Source: CAJLIR01 sp964408085 (GTDB lineage Bacteria > Bacillota_I > Bacilli_A > RF39 > UBA660). From it: a stretch of 35,466 bases of DNA. The translations under genes and the position numbers were made by a program. The notes below the pieces were generated by a model that was given only the letters and a program-made list of their open reading frames with translations, was not told where the DNA came from and did no database searches. Below, piece after piece: positions 25,739-34,835 of this stretch (position 1 is its first letter; the number at the start of each line of letters is the position of its first letter). The DNA is taken from contig CAYOYB010000013.1 in assembly GCA_964408085.1 (NCBI GenBank), positions 1 through 35,466 of the forward strand, read 5' to 3'.

Positions 25739-26563
25739 ATGCCAGAATTACCAGAGGTAGAAACAGTTAAAAATACATTAAAAAGACAAGTATTGGGTAA
25801 AAAAATCGTAGATGTTAATATTTTTTATCCTAATTTAATAGAATTTCCAACTGTTGATGAATTCAAAAAACAAATAATTAATCAAACAATAACTGATATG
25901 AAAAGACGTGGTAAGTGGTTAATGTTTGAACTTGATGATTATTTTTTATTAAGTCATTTAAGAATGGAAGGAAAATATTTAATTAGAAAAAAGGGTGATG
26001 AGGTTACTAAACATGAGCATATATCGTTTCTTTTTTCTGATGATACAGAACTTAGATATCAGGATGTTCGTAAATTTGGAAGAATGCATTTAATAAAAAA
26101 ATCTGAGATTAATGATAGAAAACCATTAAATGAGTTAGGTCTTGAACCATGGGATTCTAATTTAACTATAGAGTATTTAAAAGAAAAATATAAATCTAAG
26201 AAATTACCAATTAAAACAGTTATTTTAGATCAGAGTATTATTGTTGGAATAGGTAATATTTATGCTGACGAGATATTATTTTTAAGTCATATAAATCCTT
26301 TAAAAAAATGTGTTGATTTAACTGATTTAGAATTACAAAATATTATAGATAATACCAAAAAAGTCTTAGATTTAGCTATTAAAGATGGTGGAACAACCAT
26401 TAGAAGTTATACATCTAGTGAAGGCGTGCATGGTAGATTTCAACAAAATTTAAAGGTTCATAATAAAGAGAATACTCCTTGTTCTATTTGTAATACTAAT
26501 ATTATTAAAATTAGAGTTGGTGGTAGGGGAACTTGCTACTGTGAAAATTGTCAAAAATTATAG
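25739..26563 (+). CDS. mutM: Formamidopyrimidine-DNA glycosylase (Fpg/MutM)
   Basis: This 274-residue base-excision repair enzyme removes 8-oxoguanine and formamidopyrimidines and nicks the abasic site. The start is fixed by chemistry: the protein must begin MPELPEVET, since Pro2 becomes the Schiff-base nucleophile. Glu3 is also present. The beta-hairpin lysine is in KRRGKW (about residue 59). The H2TH region is seen as QSIIVGIGNIYADEILFLSH, and the C-terminal zinc finger has four cysteines (CSIC, then CYCENC). All catalytic parts are intact. It is followed after seven bases by a YibE/F-family gene, with which it probably shares a transcript, though no functional link is known. Confidence 0.97.
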   Translation: MPELPEVETVKNTLKRQVLGKKIVDVNIFYPNLIEFPTVDEFKKQIINQTITDMKRRGKWLMFELDDYFLLSHLRMEGKYLIRKKGDEVTKHEHISFLFSDDTELRYQDVRKFGRMHLIKKSEINDRKPLNELGLEPWDSNLTIEYLKEKYKSKKLPIKTVILDQSIIVGIGNIYADEILFLSHINPLKKCVDLTDLELQNIIDNTKKVLDLAIKDGGTTIRSYTSSEGVHGRFQQNLKVHNKENTPCSICNTNIIKIRVGGRGTCYCENCQKL

Positions 26564-26570
26564 GTGTAAA

Positions 26571-27716
26571 ATGAAGAAAAATTTAATTATTTATATAAGC
26601 ACAATTGTTTTATCAATTTTGTATATAGTTTTATTAGGTAATTTATTTTGTAAAGATTTAGATTTATTTCAAAATAGTGATGATATCGTAAAGGCAAAAG
26701 TAATAGAAATAATAGATACAGATTTAAATGAATACAAGATAGGAAATGAAATTCATAAACAAAAAACAATTTATTTTAAAGCTAAAATTCTATCTGGTGA
26801 TGACAAAGGTGAAATTGTTGATGCAGCTCAACAAATTAATGATTTATATGCTGGTCAGCAAGAAGAAATTGTTAATGGTAAAAGAATACTATTAATGGAA
26901 ATGTATGGTACAAATGAAGCTGATTATATAATGACAGAATATGTAAGAACTGATTATTTATTTGTGCTAGGAGTTATATTTGTAATATTTTTAATTGCTT
27001 TTGGATATAAAAAAGGAGTAAATACAATCATTTCTTTAGTATTTACGTGCTTAGCTATTTTTGTAGTTTTTATACCTGCAGTTTTATCAGGACATAATAT
27101 TTATTTATGGTCGATTATAACTTGTTTATTTGTTATTACTATGACACTTTTATTAATTAATGGTATTAGTAAAAAAACATTGTGTTCAATGATTGGTTGT
27201 ATAGCTGGAATTTTTTTAACAGCTTTATTAACAATTATTATGACAAAAATTATGCATTTAACAGGTCTAGTTGATGAACAATCTTATTATTTGCAACTTG
27301 CAGATACTAGCCAACCATTTGATTTGATAGCAATGGTTTTTGGTGGAATTATTATTGGAGCAGTAGGTGCGATTATGGACGTTGCTGTTTCTTTATCAGC
27401 TTCTTTATTAGAAGTTTACGAAAAAGCTAAAGAAAAAGATAAAAATATTAAATCATTAATGAAGTCAGGAATAACAATTGGTAGAGATATGATGGGAACA
27501 ATGTCTAATACCTTGGTAATGGCCTATATTGGTAGTTCCTTATCAACAACATTATTACTTTTAATATATAGTGGTTCTTTAATGGAATTATTAAATAGAG
27601 AAATGATTATTGTTGAATTATTACAAATAATGGTTGGTAGTTTTGGTTTATTACTTACAATACCTTTAACTTCTTTAATTTGTTCACTTATATATTGCAA
27701 AATGAAAAAAGTTTAA
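26571..27716 (+). CDS. YibE/F-family integral membrane protein
   Basis: The 381-residue protein has an N-terminal membrane helix (about 4-23), a beta-rich soluble part probably outside the membrane (about 35-125: VKAKVIEIIDTD, YFKAKILSGDDKGEIV), and then about seven hydrophobic helices. The family-typical FGGIIIGAVGAIMDVAVSLS segment and GRDMMGTMSNTLVMAYIG are clear. YibE/F proteins are conserved in Firmicutes but have no assigned substrate. The start ATG 26571 follows AGGTG and lies outside mutM; an earlier in-frame codon inside mutM (26517) is unlikely. A strong terminator follows. Confidence 0.88.
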   Translation: MKKNLIIYISTIVLSILYIVLLGNLFCKDLDLFQNSDDIVKAKVIEIIDTDLNEYKIGNEIHKQKTIYFKAKILSGDDKGEIVDAAQQINDLYAGQQEEIVNGKRILLMEMYGTNEADYIMTEYVRTDYLFVLGVIFVIFLIAFGYKKGVNTIISLVFTCLAIFVVFIPAVLSGHNIYLWSIITCLFVITMTLLLINGISKKTLCSMIGCIAGIFLTALLTIIMTKIMHLTGLVDEQSYYLQLADTSQPFDLIAMVFGGIIIGAVGAIMDVAVSLSASLLEVYEKAKEKDKNIKSLMKSGITIGRDMMGTMSNTLVMAYIGSSLSTTLLLLIYSGSLMELLNREMIIVELLQIMVGSFGLLLTIPLTSLICSLIYCKMKKV

Positions 27717-27720
27717 TTTT

Positions 27721-27751
27721 AATTACTGAATATTTATTCAGTAATTTTTTT
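27721..27751 (+). terminator. Terminator of the mutM/YibE-F unit
   Basis: A perfect 11-bp stem, AATTACTGAAT (27721-27731) with ATTCAGTAATT (27736-27746), has a four-base loop and T's to 27751. Confidence 0.88.
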
Positions 27752-27754
27752 ATC

Positions 27755-27778
27755 AAAAAAAACAGGTTAAACCTGTTT
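27755..27778 (-). terminator. Terminator of rpmB
   Basis: On the minus strand AAACAGGT (27778-27771) pairs with ACCTGTTT (27767-27760) around a TTA loop, followed by a T run. It starts three bases past the rpmB stop and sits back to back with the terminator of the converging YibE/F gene. Confidence 0.85.
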
Positions 27779-27780
27779 CT

Positions 27781-27984
27781 TTAAGCAGCAACTTCTTCAA
27801 TAGTTTCAACGTCGTTACTGAATTTTTTTAATGTTCTTAATTCTCTAGCGCTAATTTTAATTTTAGTACCATCAGCTAATGTTATTTTTTGTAAATTTGG
27901 TTTTTGTGCATGTCTTGTAGCATTACAAGCATGACTTCTTCTATTTCCAAATAAAGGTTTTTTATTAGTTATTTTAGTAGCCAT
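27781..27984 (-). CDS. rpmB: Ribosomal protein bL28
   Basis: The 67-residue basic protein of the large ribosomal subunit matches bL28 (about 62 residues): KKPLFGNRRSHACNATRHAQ, then PNLQKITLADGTKIKISARELRTLKK. It carries a single cysteine, so it is not the zinc-binding CXXC form. The start ATG 27984 is set by GGAGG; the longer in-frame reading from 28002 begins with TTG and runs through that site. It is a single-gene unit with its own promoter (28025-28053) and terminator, on the strand opposite to its neighbours. Confidence 0.96.
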   Translation of the reverse strand: MATKITNKKPLFGNRRSHACNATRHAQKPNLQKITLADGTKIKISARELRTLKKFSNDVETIEEVAA

Positions 27985-28024
27985 TATTATCTCCTCCTTC
28001 AAGTTTTTTTCCCTATGCCTTATA

Positions 28025-28053
28025 ATTTTACTATATTATTTAGAATAAGTCAA
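28025..28053 (-). promoter_or_regulatory. Promoter of rpmB
   Basis: On the minus strand TTGACT (28053-28048), a 17-base spacer and TAAAAT (28030-28025) lie about 40 bases before the rpmB start. The gap to dnaE (28003-28220) holds this promoter and the dnaE promoter, and nothing else recognised. Confidence 0.75.
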
Positions 28054-28101
28054 ACATTTAATATGATTTTTATTAAAAATATATTAATAATCAAACAAAT
28101 G

Positions 28102-28130
28102 TTTATATTGATGATTGTTTATGCTATAAT
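28102..28130 (+). promoter_or_regulatory. Promoter of dnaE
   Basis: TGCTATAAT (28122-28130) is an extended -10. A weak TTTATA (28102-28107) lies 17 bases upstream as a possible -35. The leader to the dnaE start would be about 85 bases, without an evident riboswitch. Confidence 0.6.
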
Positions 28131-28220
28131 AATTATATGAATGTTGATAGTAAATATGCGTAATAATAGGTTATGAAATAAGAATATTATAAACTAAAAT
28201 AAAAGTAAAGGAGGGATTTT

Positions 28221-31154
28221 ATGTATACACCACTTTATATTAAGACAGAAAATACTTTATTAAGTAGTATGATTAGTATTGATGCTTTAATTGAATTCGC
28301 TAAAAAAAATGACATTAAATCTCTTTCTATTACTGATAATAACATGTATGGTGTAATGGAATTTTACCATAAATGTATTGATAATAATATTAAACCAATA
28401 GTTGGTTTAGAAGTTACATTAGATAATAATAAATTTTTATTATATTGTTTAAATTATAATGGTTATAAAAATTTAATCAAAATTGCTACATCTTTGAGTG
28501 ATAATAGTTTGGATTATGATTTTTTAAAGGAGTATAATAATGATTTATTATGTATTGTACCATCACAAAGTATTGATAACTTATATCAAAAATTAGAAGG
28601 TATTTTTAAATTTATATATAAAGGCTATAAGGATTTAACTGAACGAAAAAATTTATTAGGTGACAATCTAATTTATATAAATGAAATTTTATATTTAAAT
28701 AAAAATGACAGTGGTTATTATAAATACTTATTAGGTATAAAAGATGGCATTATTTTAGAGCAAGTTAATTATACAAACAATAATAATTACCTATTAACTT
28801 TAGATGAAATAAAAAAAATATATCCTAATGATTTAGAAAATAATTATAAAATAACTGAACTTTGTAATTTAAAATTAGAATTTAATTTAGATTTGTTGCC
28901 AGTTTATGATTGCCCAAATAATATGGATAGTTTTGAATATTTAAAACAACTTAGTGTTGAAGGATTAAAAAAAATATTTGGTAGTCAAGTATCTAAAAAG
29001 TATATTGATAGATTAAAATATGAATTGGATATAATTAATAAAATGGGATTTTGTAATTATTTTTTAGTTGTATATGATTATGTAAAATTCGCTAAAGAAA
29101 ATAATATTTTAGTAGGACCAGGTAGAGGTAGTGCTGCTGGCTCATTAGTTTCATATTGCTTAAATATAACAACGGTAGATCCTATTAAATATGACTTATT
29201 ATTTGAAAGATTTTTGAATCCAGAAAGAATTAGTATGCCAGATATCGATATTGATTTTGAATATGATAGAAGAGAAGAAGTTATTGATTATTGTAGAAAA
29301 AAATATGGTCAGAAGAAGGTTGTTCCAATTATTACTTTTGGGACATTAGGTGCGAAACAAGTTGTAAGAGATGTTGGGCGTGTTATGGATATAGATTTAA
29401 ATATCGTGGATAATTTGGCTAAATTGTTAGATTCTAGACTATCACTTAAAGAAAATTATAATAAGAATATTAAAATAAAACATTTACTTAACGTTAATAA
29501 AGATTTATTTAACTTATATAAAATTGCCGCTAAATTTGAAGGTCTAAAAAGACATAAAACAATTCATGCAGCTGGTGTTGTGATGTCTAAGTATGATTTA
29601 GATGAAATAATTCCTTTAGATATGCATACTGATGGTTTTTATCTAACAGGTTATTCGATGGAATATTTAGAAGAAATTGGTTTACTTAAAATGGATTTTT
29701 TAGCTTTAAGAAATTTATCAACCATTACTGATATTTTAAATCAAATTAATGAAAATAAAAAAATAGATTTAACGTTTGATAATATACCACTAAATGATGA
29801 AGAAACAATAAAGATTTTTACTAATTGTTATACATTAGGAATTTTTCAATTTGAATCAACAGGTATGATGAATTTTATTAGAAAATTTAAGCCAGACTGT
29901 CTTGATGATATTATTGCCTCATTAGCTTTATTTAGACCAGGACCAATGAAAAATATAGATACTTATATTAAAAGAAAACGTGGTTTAGAAAAAGTTGATT
30001 ATTTGCATCCAGATTTAGTAGATATATTGAAACCAACAAACGGAATAATTGTTTATCAAGAACAAATTATGCAGATTGCAGTAAAACTTGCTGGATATAG
30101 TTTAGGTGAAGCAGATGTTTTAAGGAAAGCTATGAGTAAGAAAAAGGGCGATGTCTTATTAGCAGAAAAGGATAAATTTATTAATAGAAGTGTCAGTCGT
30201 GGTTATGATTATAATATCGCTAGTAAAGTATTTGAATTTATTTTGCGATTTGCTGAATATGGTTTTAATAAAGCTCATTCTGTTTCTTATGGAATAATTG
30301 CTTATAAAATGGCCTATTTAAAAGCACATTATAAAGAATACTTTATGAAAAGTTTGCTTTCTAGTGTTATGGGAAGTGAATCAAAAACTAAAGATTATAT
30401 TTATGAATGTAAATTATTAGGTATTGATTTATTAAGTCCAGATATAAATTTAAGTACTGATGAATATTTAATTTATCAGAATTCGTTGCGATATCCTTTA
30501 TCTGGTATTAGAAATATTGGTGGAGTTATTACGACAACAATTCTTAATGAAAGAAAAAAAGGACAATTTATTGACATATTTGATTTCGTAAAGAGAATGT
30601 ATGGGAAAAGTATTAATAAAAAAAGTTTACAAACTTTAAATCATGCTGGATGCCTAGTTAATTTTGGTTTAAATGAACGAACTATTGATGAAAATTTAGA
30701 TTTAATTATAAATTATGGTGAAATTGGTGGATTATTAGATAATGATGAATCATTAAAACCAGTTTTAAATATTGCGACTGAATATTCAAATAAAGAGTTG
30801 ATGAAAAATGAATTTGAAGTATTTGGCTTTTATTTAAGTAAGCATCCTGTTACAGAATATAAAGTTAAATATAATACAATTAATTTAAGTGACATCAATA
30901 ATTATTTTGATAAATTTGTTGATATTGTCGCTTATGTAGATAAATTAAAAATAATTAAAACAAAAAATAATGCAGAAATGTGCTTTATAACAGGTAGTGA
31001 TGAAGTAACAAATCTTGATATTGTTTTATTTCCAACTATTTATGAAATGTATAAAAATATTGAGGTTGGGGATATCATAAAAGTGAATGGTAAAGTTGAA
31101 AGAAGATTTGATAAATATCAATTAGTTGTGAGTATTTTAGAAGTGATAGAATAA
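28221..31154 (+). CDS. dnaE: DNA polymerase III DnaE-type alpha subunit
   Basis: This is the second replicative polymerase of PolC-containing Firmicutes, used to extend RNA primers before handing over to PolC. At 977 residues it is short (about 1115 in Bacillus). The polymerase core is intact: GPGRGSAAGSLVSYCL, the catalytic PDIDIDFEYDRR (Asp341, Asp343), FGTLGAKQVVRDVGRVM, HAAGVVMS, FRPGPMKNIDTYI and FNKAHSVSYG. A helix-hairpin-helix region and an OB fold (VGDIIKVNGKVERRF) close the protein. The N-terminal PHP domain is degenerate: the usual HxH motif reads YIKTEN and the TDH motif reads ITDNNMYG, so metal-dependent activity should be absent. A GGAGGG site lies eight bases upstream of the ATG. 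Confidence 0.97.
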   Translation: MYTPLYIKTENTLLSSMISIDALIEFAKKNDIKSLSITDNNMYGVMEFYHKCIDNNIKPIVGLEVTLDNNKFLLYCLNYNGYKNLIKIATSLSDNSLDYDFLKEYNNDLLCIVPSQSIDNLYQKLEGIFKFIYKGYKDLTERKNLLGDNLIYINEILYLNKNDSGYYKYLLGIKDGIILEQVNYTNNNNYLLTLDEIKKIYPNDLENNYKITELCNLKLEFNLDLLPVYDCPNNMDSFEYLKQLSVEGLKKIFGSQVSKKYIDRLKYELDIINKMGFCNYFLVVYDYVKFAKENNILVGPGRGSAAGSLVSYCLNITTVDPIKYDLLFERFLNPERISMPDIDIDFEYDRREEVIDYCRKKYGQKKVVPIITFGTLGAKQVVRDVGRVMDIDLNIVDNLAKLLDSRLSLKENYNKNIKIKHLLNVNKDLFNLYKIAAKFEGLKRHKTIHAAGVVMSKYDLDEIIPLDMHTDGFYLTGYSMEYLEEIGLLKMDFLALRNLSTITDILNQINENKKIDLTFDNIPLNDEETIKIFTNCYTLGIFQFESTGMMNFIRKFKPDCLDDIIASLALFRPGPMKNIDTYIKRKRGLEKVDYLHPDLVDILKPTNGIIVYQEQIMQIAVKLAGYSLGEADVLRKAMSKKKGDVLLAEKDKFINRSVSRGYDYNIASKVFEFILRFAEYGFNKAHSVSYGIIAYKMAYLKAHYKEYFMKSLLSSVMGSESKTKDYIYECKLLGIDLLSPDINLSTDEYLIYQNSLRYPLSGIRNIGGVITTTILNERKKGQFIDIFDFVKRMYGKSINKKSLQTLNHAGCLVNFGLNERTIDENLDLIINYGEIGGLLDNDESLKPVLNIATEYSNKELMKNEFEVFGFYLSKHPVTEYKVKYNTINLSDINNYFDKFVDIVAYVDKLKIIKTKNNAEMCFITGSDEVTNLDIVLFPTIYEMYKNIEVGDIIKVNGKVERRFDKYQLVVSILEVIE

Positions 31155-31180
31155 AAAATATCTCAATCGAGATATTTTTT
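31153..31180. terminator. Bidirectional terminator between dnaE and the glycosyltransferase gene
   Basis: AAAAAATATCTC (31153-31164) pairs perfectly with GAGATATTTTTT (31169-31180) around an AATC loop. Both strands end in T runs. It overlaps the stop codons of the two converging genes. Confidence 0.85.
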
Positions 31181-32260
31181 GCTTTCTTCTTCAATAATTT
31201 TATTATTTTCTATTAATCGTTCATTATCTGGCGCCATTTCTAACGCTTTATTTGAAAAAAATAAAGCCTCTTTCAAATTATTTTGATAAAAATTACTAAT
31301 AGATAGTAAATCATAAATAGTATAATCCCAACTAAATGTTTCATTAATATAGCATTTTTCATGATTTACAATTTTAAGAGCTTCATTACAATATTTTGTG
31401 ACTTCTGGCCAGTTTTCTAATTTATATTCAAGCATAGCCCTTTCTACATAGGGATCTCTTAAATATGGCGTTTCATTAATTGCTTTATCAAGCCACATTT
31501 TTGCTTCATCAAATCGATTTAGATTTTGATATGACCTAGCAATAAAGCGCATCGAAGCTGATCTTTCGTCTTTCCAGGTTGCAGATTTAAGACTTAGGTG
31601 TTTTATTAAAGTATCAATACACTCATTCCATTTTCCGTAATACATATACTCTCTACCTAAATAGTGCATATTTCTATCATCTTCTGGATCTTCTTTGACA
31701 GATAATTCCAAAAGAGGTAAGTAGCTACTTCTTGACTTTGTTTTATCTGGGTAGTGATTTAGAGTAATATCAGTGAGCGTAATAAAATTTTCTAAATCTT
31801 CACCTGTATAAGTTAATATTTCATGAACAGGATGTGTCCATTTATAATTATTTCTTTCATGTATTTTTTCAATATAAAAGTTGACAGCTGGATTACCATA
31901 TTCATCAAAACTCCAATTATAGTTGTATCTAGCCCTAGTAACATTATCATCCCAAACTTTTTCTAATTTTTCTCGCCAACCACTTTCAAAAACTTCATCT
32001 AAATCAGTACAAACACAAATATCTACATCTTTTGGTACCATTTCTAATGATTTATTACGCGCTACATCAAATCGCCATGGACTAATTTTGGCATTTTCGA
32101 CAATAACGCCATTTTCTTTTAATTTCTTTATTGTATCATCTGTAGAACCAGTGTCTAAAACATAAATTTGGTCAGCCTCATTCATGGATTTAACCCAGCG
32201 CTCAACAAATTTTTCTTCGTTTTTACTTATGGCATAAACACATACTTTATATTTTTTCAT
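31163..32260 (-). CDS. Family 2 glycosyltransferase with C-terminal TPR repeats
   Basis: The 365-residue cytoplasmic protein has a GT-A domain (about 1-190) with AISKNEEKFVERWVKSM, LDTGSTDDT and a DxD-type metal site (CTDLDE, Asp86 and Asp88), followed by tetratricopeptide-like helices (about 205-365; GREYMYYGKWNECIDTLIKH, SYQNLNRFDEAKMWLDKAI, NNLKEALFFSNKALEMAPDN). No membrane segment is seen. Such GT2-TPR enzymes transfer a sugar to proteins or glycans, with the TPR part often gripping a protein acceptor. The start ATG 32260 follows AGGGTGA; the in-frame TTG at 32275 would include it. It is divergent from an acyltransferase gene and near a Thr-rich collagen-like gene, which makes surface glycosylation a sensible guess. 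Confidence 0.87.
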   Translation of the reverse strand: MKKYKVCVYAISKNEEKFVERWVKSMNEADQIYVLDTGSTDDTIKKLKENGVIVENAKISPWRFDVARNKSLEMVPKDVDICVCTDLDEVFESGWREKLEKVWDDNVTRARYNYNWSFDEYGNPAVNFYIEKIHERNNYKWTHPVHEILTYTGEDLENFITLTDITLNHYPDKTKSRSSYLPLLELSVKEDPEDDRNMHYLGREYMYYGKWNECIDTLIKHLSLKSATWKDERSASMRFIARSYQNLNRFDEAKMWLDKAINETPYLRDPYVERAMLEYKLENWPEVTKYCNEALKIVNHEKCYINETFSWDYTIYDLLSISNFYQNNLKEALFFSNKALEMAPDNERLIENNKIIEEESKKYLD

Positions 32261-32364
32261 GTCATCACCCTTCAATATTATAATATGATTGAGTAATTAA
32301 AAAGGGTGCTTATAAAAACTATATTTACGTAATTTTAAATAATTAAATTTGGTTAATTTTTAAC

Positions 32365-32393
32365 TTTACATACTATGATTCTTTATATATAAT
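32365..32393 (+). promoter_or_regulatory. Promoter of the acyltransferase gene
   Basis: TTTACA (32365-32370), a 17-base spacer and TATAAT (32388-32393) lie 27 bases upstream of the start codon. The ribosome site GAGG follows at 32409-32412. Confidence 0.7.
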
Positions 32394-32420
32394 TATAATG
32401 TAGAGTACGAGGTTAAAAAA

Positions 32421-34682
32421 ATGAATAGTAGTAAGAAGTATTATAAAGATATAAATTTAATTAGATTATTAGCTTGTATTGCCATTTTATTATATCATTT
32501 AAATATATTAAAAGGTGGTTATTTAGCTGTTTGTGTGTTTTTTGTTTTAAGTGGCTATTTATCTTGTATATCGACTTTTAGAAAAGAAAAATTTTCTTTA
32601 TTATCCTACTATTCTAATAGATTACGAAAAATTTATGTACCATTACTACTGGTAGTATTTATAACAATTTCAGTCATATCTTTATTTCCAAATATCATAT
32701 GGTTTAATTTAAAACCAGAAACGACATCTGTTTTATTTGGATATAATAATTTTTGGCAATTAGAGGCTAATCTAGATTATTTTGCTAGACATATCGATTC
32801 GCCATTTATGCATTTATGGTATATATCAATTCTTTTACAATTTTATTTAGTATTTCCTTTTATATATATTATTCTTCGTAAGATTGGTGATAAAATAAAA
32901 AAAATAATTCCATGTATTATCACTTTAATTTTAGCAATTGCTTTTTCTTTATATTTTTATAAAATGAATTTAACTAATAATATAATGACAACTTATTATA
33001 ATACTTTTACGAGAATTTTTTCTTTATTATTTGGATTGTCACTAGGATTTTTTCATTCTTATTATGGCTCATTAGTTCCTAAAAAATTTAAAAATAATAA
33101 TATGAATAAAATAATTTTTTATTTATATATTTTAGTTTTAATCTGTTTATTTATATTTATAGATGCTGAATCTAAATATTTTTCAGTTAGTATGTTAGCT
33201 ACTACTTTAATTACAGTTAGGTTAATTGATTATGGTACAATTGTTATAAAAAATGAGTTATCTATTTTTGATAAGTTTATTAAATCTTTATCTAGTATAA
33301 GTTATGAAATATATTTAATTCAATATCCAGTAATATTTTTATTTCAGTATATAAATATTAATAGTTATTTAAAAATTTTTATAATAATAATTTTAATATT
33401 AATTTTATCCTACATATTACATTTTTTAATTAATAATAAAAATAAAATATTTAAATATAGTATAGGCGCAAGTTTTTTATGTTTCTCTTTATATGGTTTA
33501 TATCAATATATTTTGGCAGCAGATTATACCTCAGAAATGAAACAATTAGAAAGTCAATTAGCTCAAAACCAAAAGATGATAGAACAAAAAAAAGCCCAAT
33601 ATGAATCGCAAATTAAGCAAGAAGAAAATGATTGGTTATCAACTTTAAGTGAATTCGAAAATGGCGAAAAAGAAATAGAGAATTTCGTTAGTAATTTATC
33701 GATTGTTGGAATAGGGGATTCTGTTATGCTAGGTGCAGTAGAGAATTTATATAAAGAATTTCCTAATGGTTATTTTGATGCGAAAGTATCGCGTACTGCT
33801 TGGGAAGCAATCACTATATTACAAGATTTACAAAATAAGAATATATTAGGTGAACCAGTTATTTTAAATTTAGGCGCTAATGGTGATTGTTCTTTAGAAT
33901 GTAAGATAGAAATAATAGAAAAATGTGAAGGTCGCCAAATTTTTTGGGTAAATGTTACTAATGATAGTTCTGTAAAGGTTAATGATAAATTACTAACACT
34001 AGCTAATCAATATAATAATGTACAAATAATTGATTGGAATTCTATCTCAAGTGGTCATTCTGAATATTTTGTTGCTGATGGTATTCATTTAACAACGATA
34101 GGTAAAGAAGCATATACTAAGGCTATTTATGATTCTGTTTACCAATTTTATCTAGATGAATATAACAGTGAAAAAGAAAATGTTATAAAAAAACATGAGG
34201 AAGAGTTGAAAACCAAAATAAGTTTTTTTGGTAACGATATTTTATTGAATTCTTTTGATTATATACAAGCCAAGTTCCCTGACGCTAAATTTATTATAAA
34301 TAATGATTTTAATTATGAATCATTAAAAGAAACTATAAAAGATGCTATAACTGATAATGCTTTAAGTTATAAAGTAGTCTTAGCTTTTGATAATAATGTT
34401 AAATTAAGTAAAGGTGAATATCAAGAATTAATAGAGCTATGTCAAGAACATGAAATATATATTTTAGCTACTAATGAGCAGTCTATAACTGATTTATCAA
34501 ATTTTAATTATGAAAATGTTATTATTATAAATTTCTATAAAGAAATACAATTTTTTAAAAATTATTTAATGGCTGATGGAATACATTTGACTGATGATGG
34601 AAATAGAGGATTAAGCAATATTTTAGAAGATATGATAATTTTTAAAAGAGAAAAAATGTTATATCTGCCTGATAATAATTAA
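32421..34682 (+). CDS. OatA-like membrane acyltransferase with two tandem SGNH-type domains
   Basis: Residues 10-365 form an acyltransferase-3 domain with about ten membrane helices. The family R-x10-H signature is present (Arg15, His26), as is GYLAVCVFFVLSGYL. A coiled-coil linker (about 370-425) leads to an SGNH hydrolase domain (about 427-575) with GDS (Ser434), GAN (Asn487) and DGIH (Asp553, His556). A second domain of the same layout follows (about 600-740): GND at 604-606 aligns with GDS, and DGIH recurs at 719-722, but the serine is replaced by Asp606, so it should not be catalytic. OatA-type proteins move an acyl group across the membrane and place it on a surface glycan such as peptidoglycan. 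At 753 residues it is longer than the usual 600 or so because of the extra domain. Confidence 0.92.
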   Translation: MNSSKKYYKDINLIRLLACIAILLYHLNILKGGYLAVCVFFVLSGYLSCISTFRKEKFSLLSYYSNRLRKIYVPLLLVVFITISVISLFPNIIWFNLKPETTSVLFGYNNFWQLEANLDYFARHIDSPFMHLWYISILLQFYLVFPFIYIILRKIGDKIKKIIPCIITLILAIAFSLYFYKMNLTNNIMTTYYNTFTRIFSLLFGLSLGFFHSYYGSLVPKKFKNNNMNKIIFYLYILVLICLFIFIDAESKYFSVSMLATTLITVRLIDYGTIVIKNELSIFDKFIKSLSSISYEIYLIQYPVIFLFQYININSYLKIFIIIILILILSYILHFLINNKNKIFKYSIGASFLCFSLYGLYQYILAADYTSEMKQLESQLAQNQKMIEQKKAQYESQIKQEENDWLSTLSEFENGEKEIENFVSNLSIVGIGDSVMLGAVENLYKEFPNGYFDAKVSRTAWEAITILQDLQNKNILGEPVILNLGANGDCSLECKIEIIEKCEGRQIFWVNVTNDSSVKVNDKLLTLANQYNNVQIIDWNSISSGHSEYFVADGIHLTTIGKEAYTKAIYDSVYQFYLDEYNSEKENVIKKHEEELKTKISFFGNDILLNSFDYIQAKFPDAKFIINNDFNYESLKETIKDAITDNALSYKVVLAFDNNVKLSKGEYQELIELCQEHEIYILATNEQSITDLSNFNYENVIIINFYKEIQFFKNYLMADGIHLTDDGNRGLSNILEDMIIFKREKMLYLPDNN

Positions 34683-34702
34683 CTAAATTTTTAATCAATA
34701 TT

Positions 34703-34732
34703 TTGCTGACTAATTAATAGTTGGCAATTTTT
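34703..34732 (+). terminator. Terminator of the acyltransferase gene
   Basis: TTGCTGACTA (34703-34712) pairs with TAGTTGGCAA (34718-34727) as a 10-bp RNA stem including two G-U pairs, with a five-base loop and a T run to 34732. Confidence 0.75.
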
Positions 34733-34780
34733 ATATCTTGTTATTAATTATATTTGGTTTGTAACTATTTAATTAAAATA

Positions 34781-34812
34781 TAAAAAGGACTATGAATACT
34801 AATTCATAGCCC
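34781..34812 (-). terminator. Terminator of the collagen-like gene
   Basis: On the minus strand an 11-bp stem (34812-34802 with 34797-34787, one G-U pair) with a TAGT loop is followed by T's. It lies 24 bases past the stop codon of the collagen-like gene. The core matches the terminator at 9862-9893. Confidence 0.82.
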
Positions 34813-34835
34813 AAAATGTAATTTTTTATATATAT

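Noticed and set aside
28138..28164. Eight-codon open frame in the dnaE leader, possible leader peptide
   Set aside because: It has no ribosome site and no attenuator hairpin follows.
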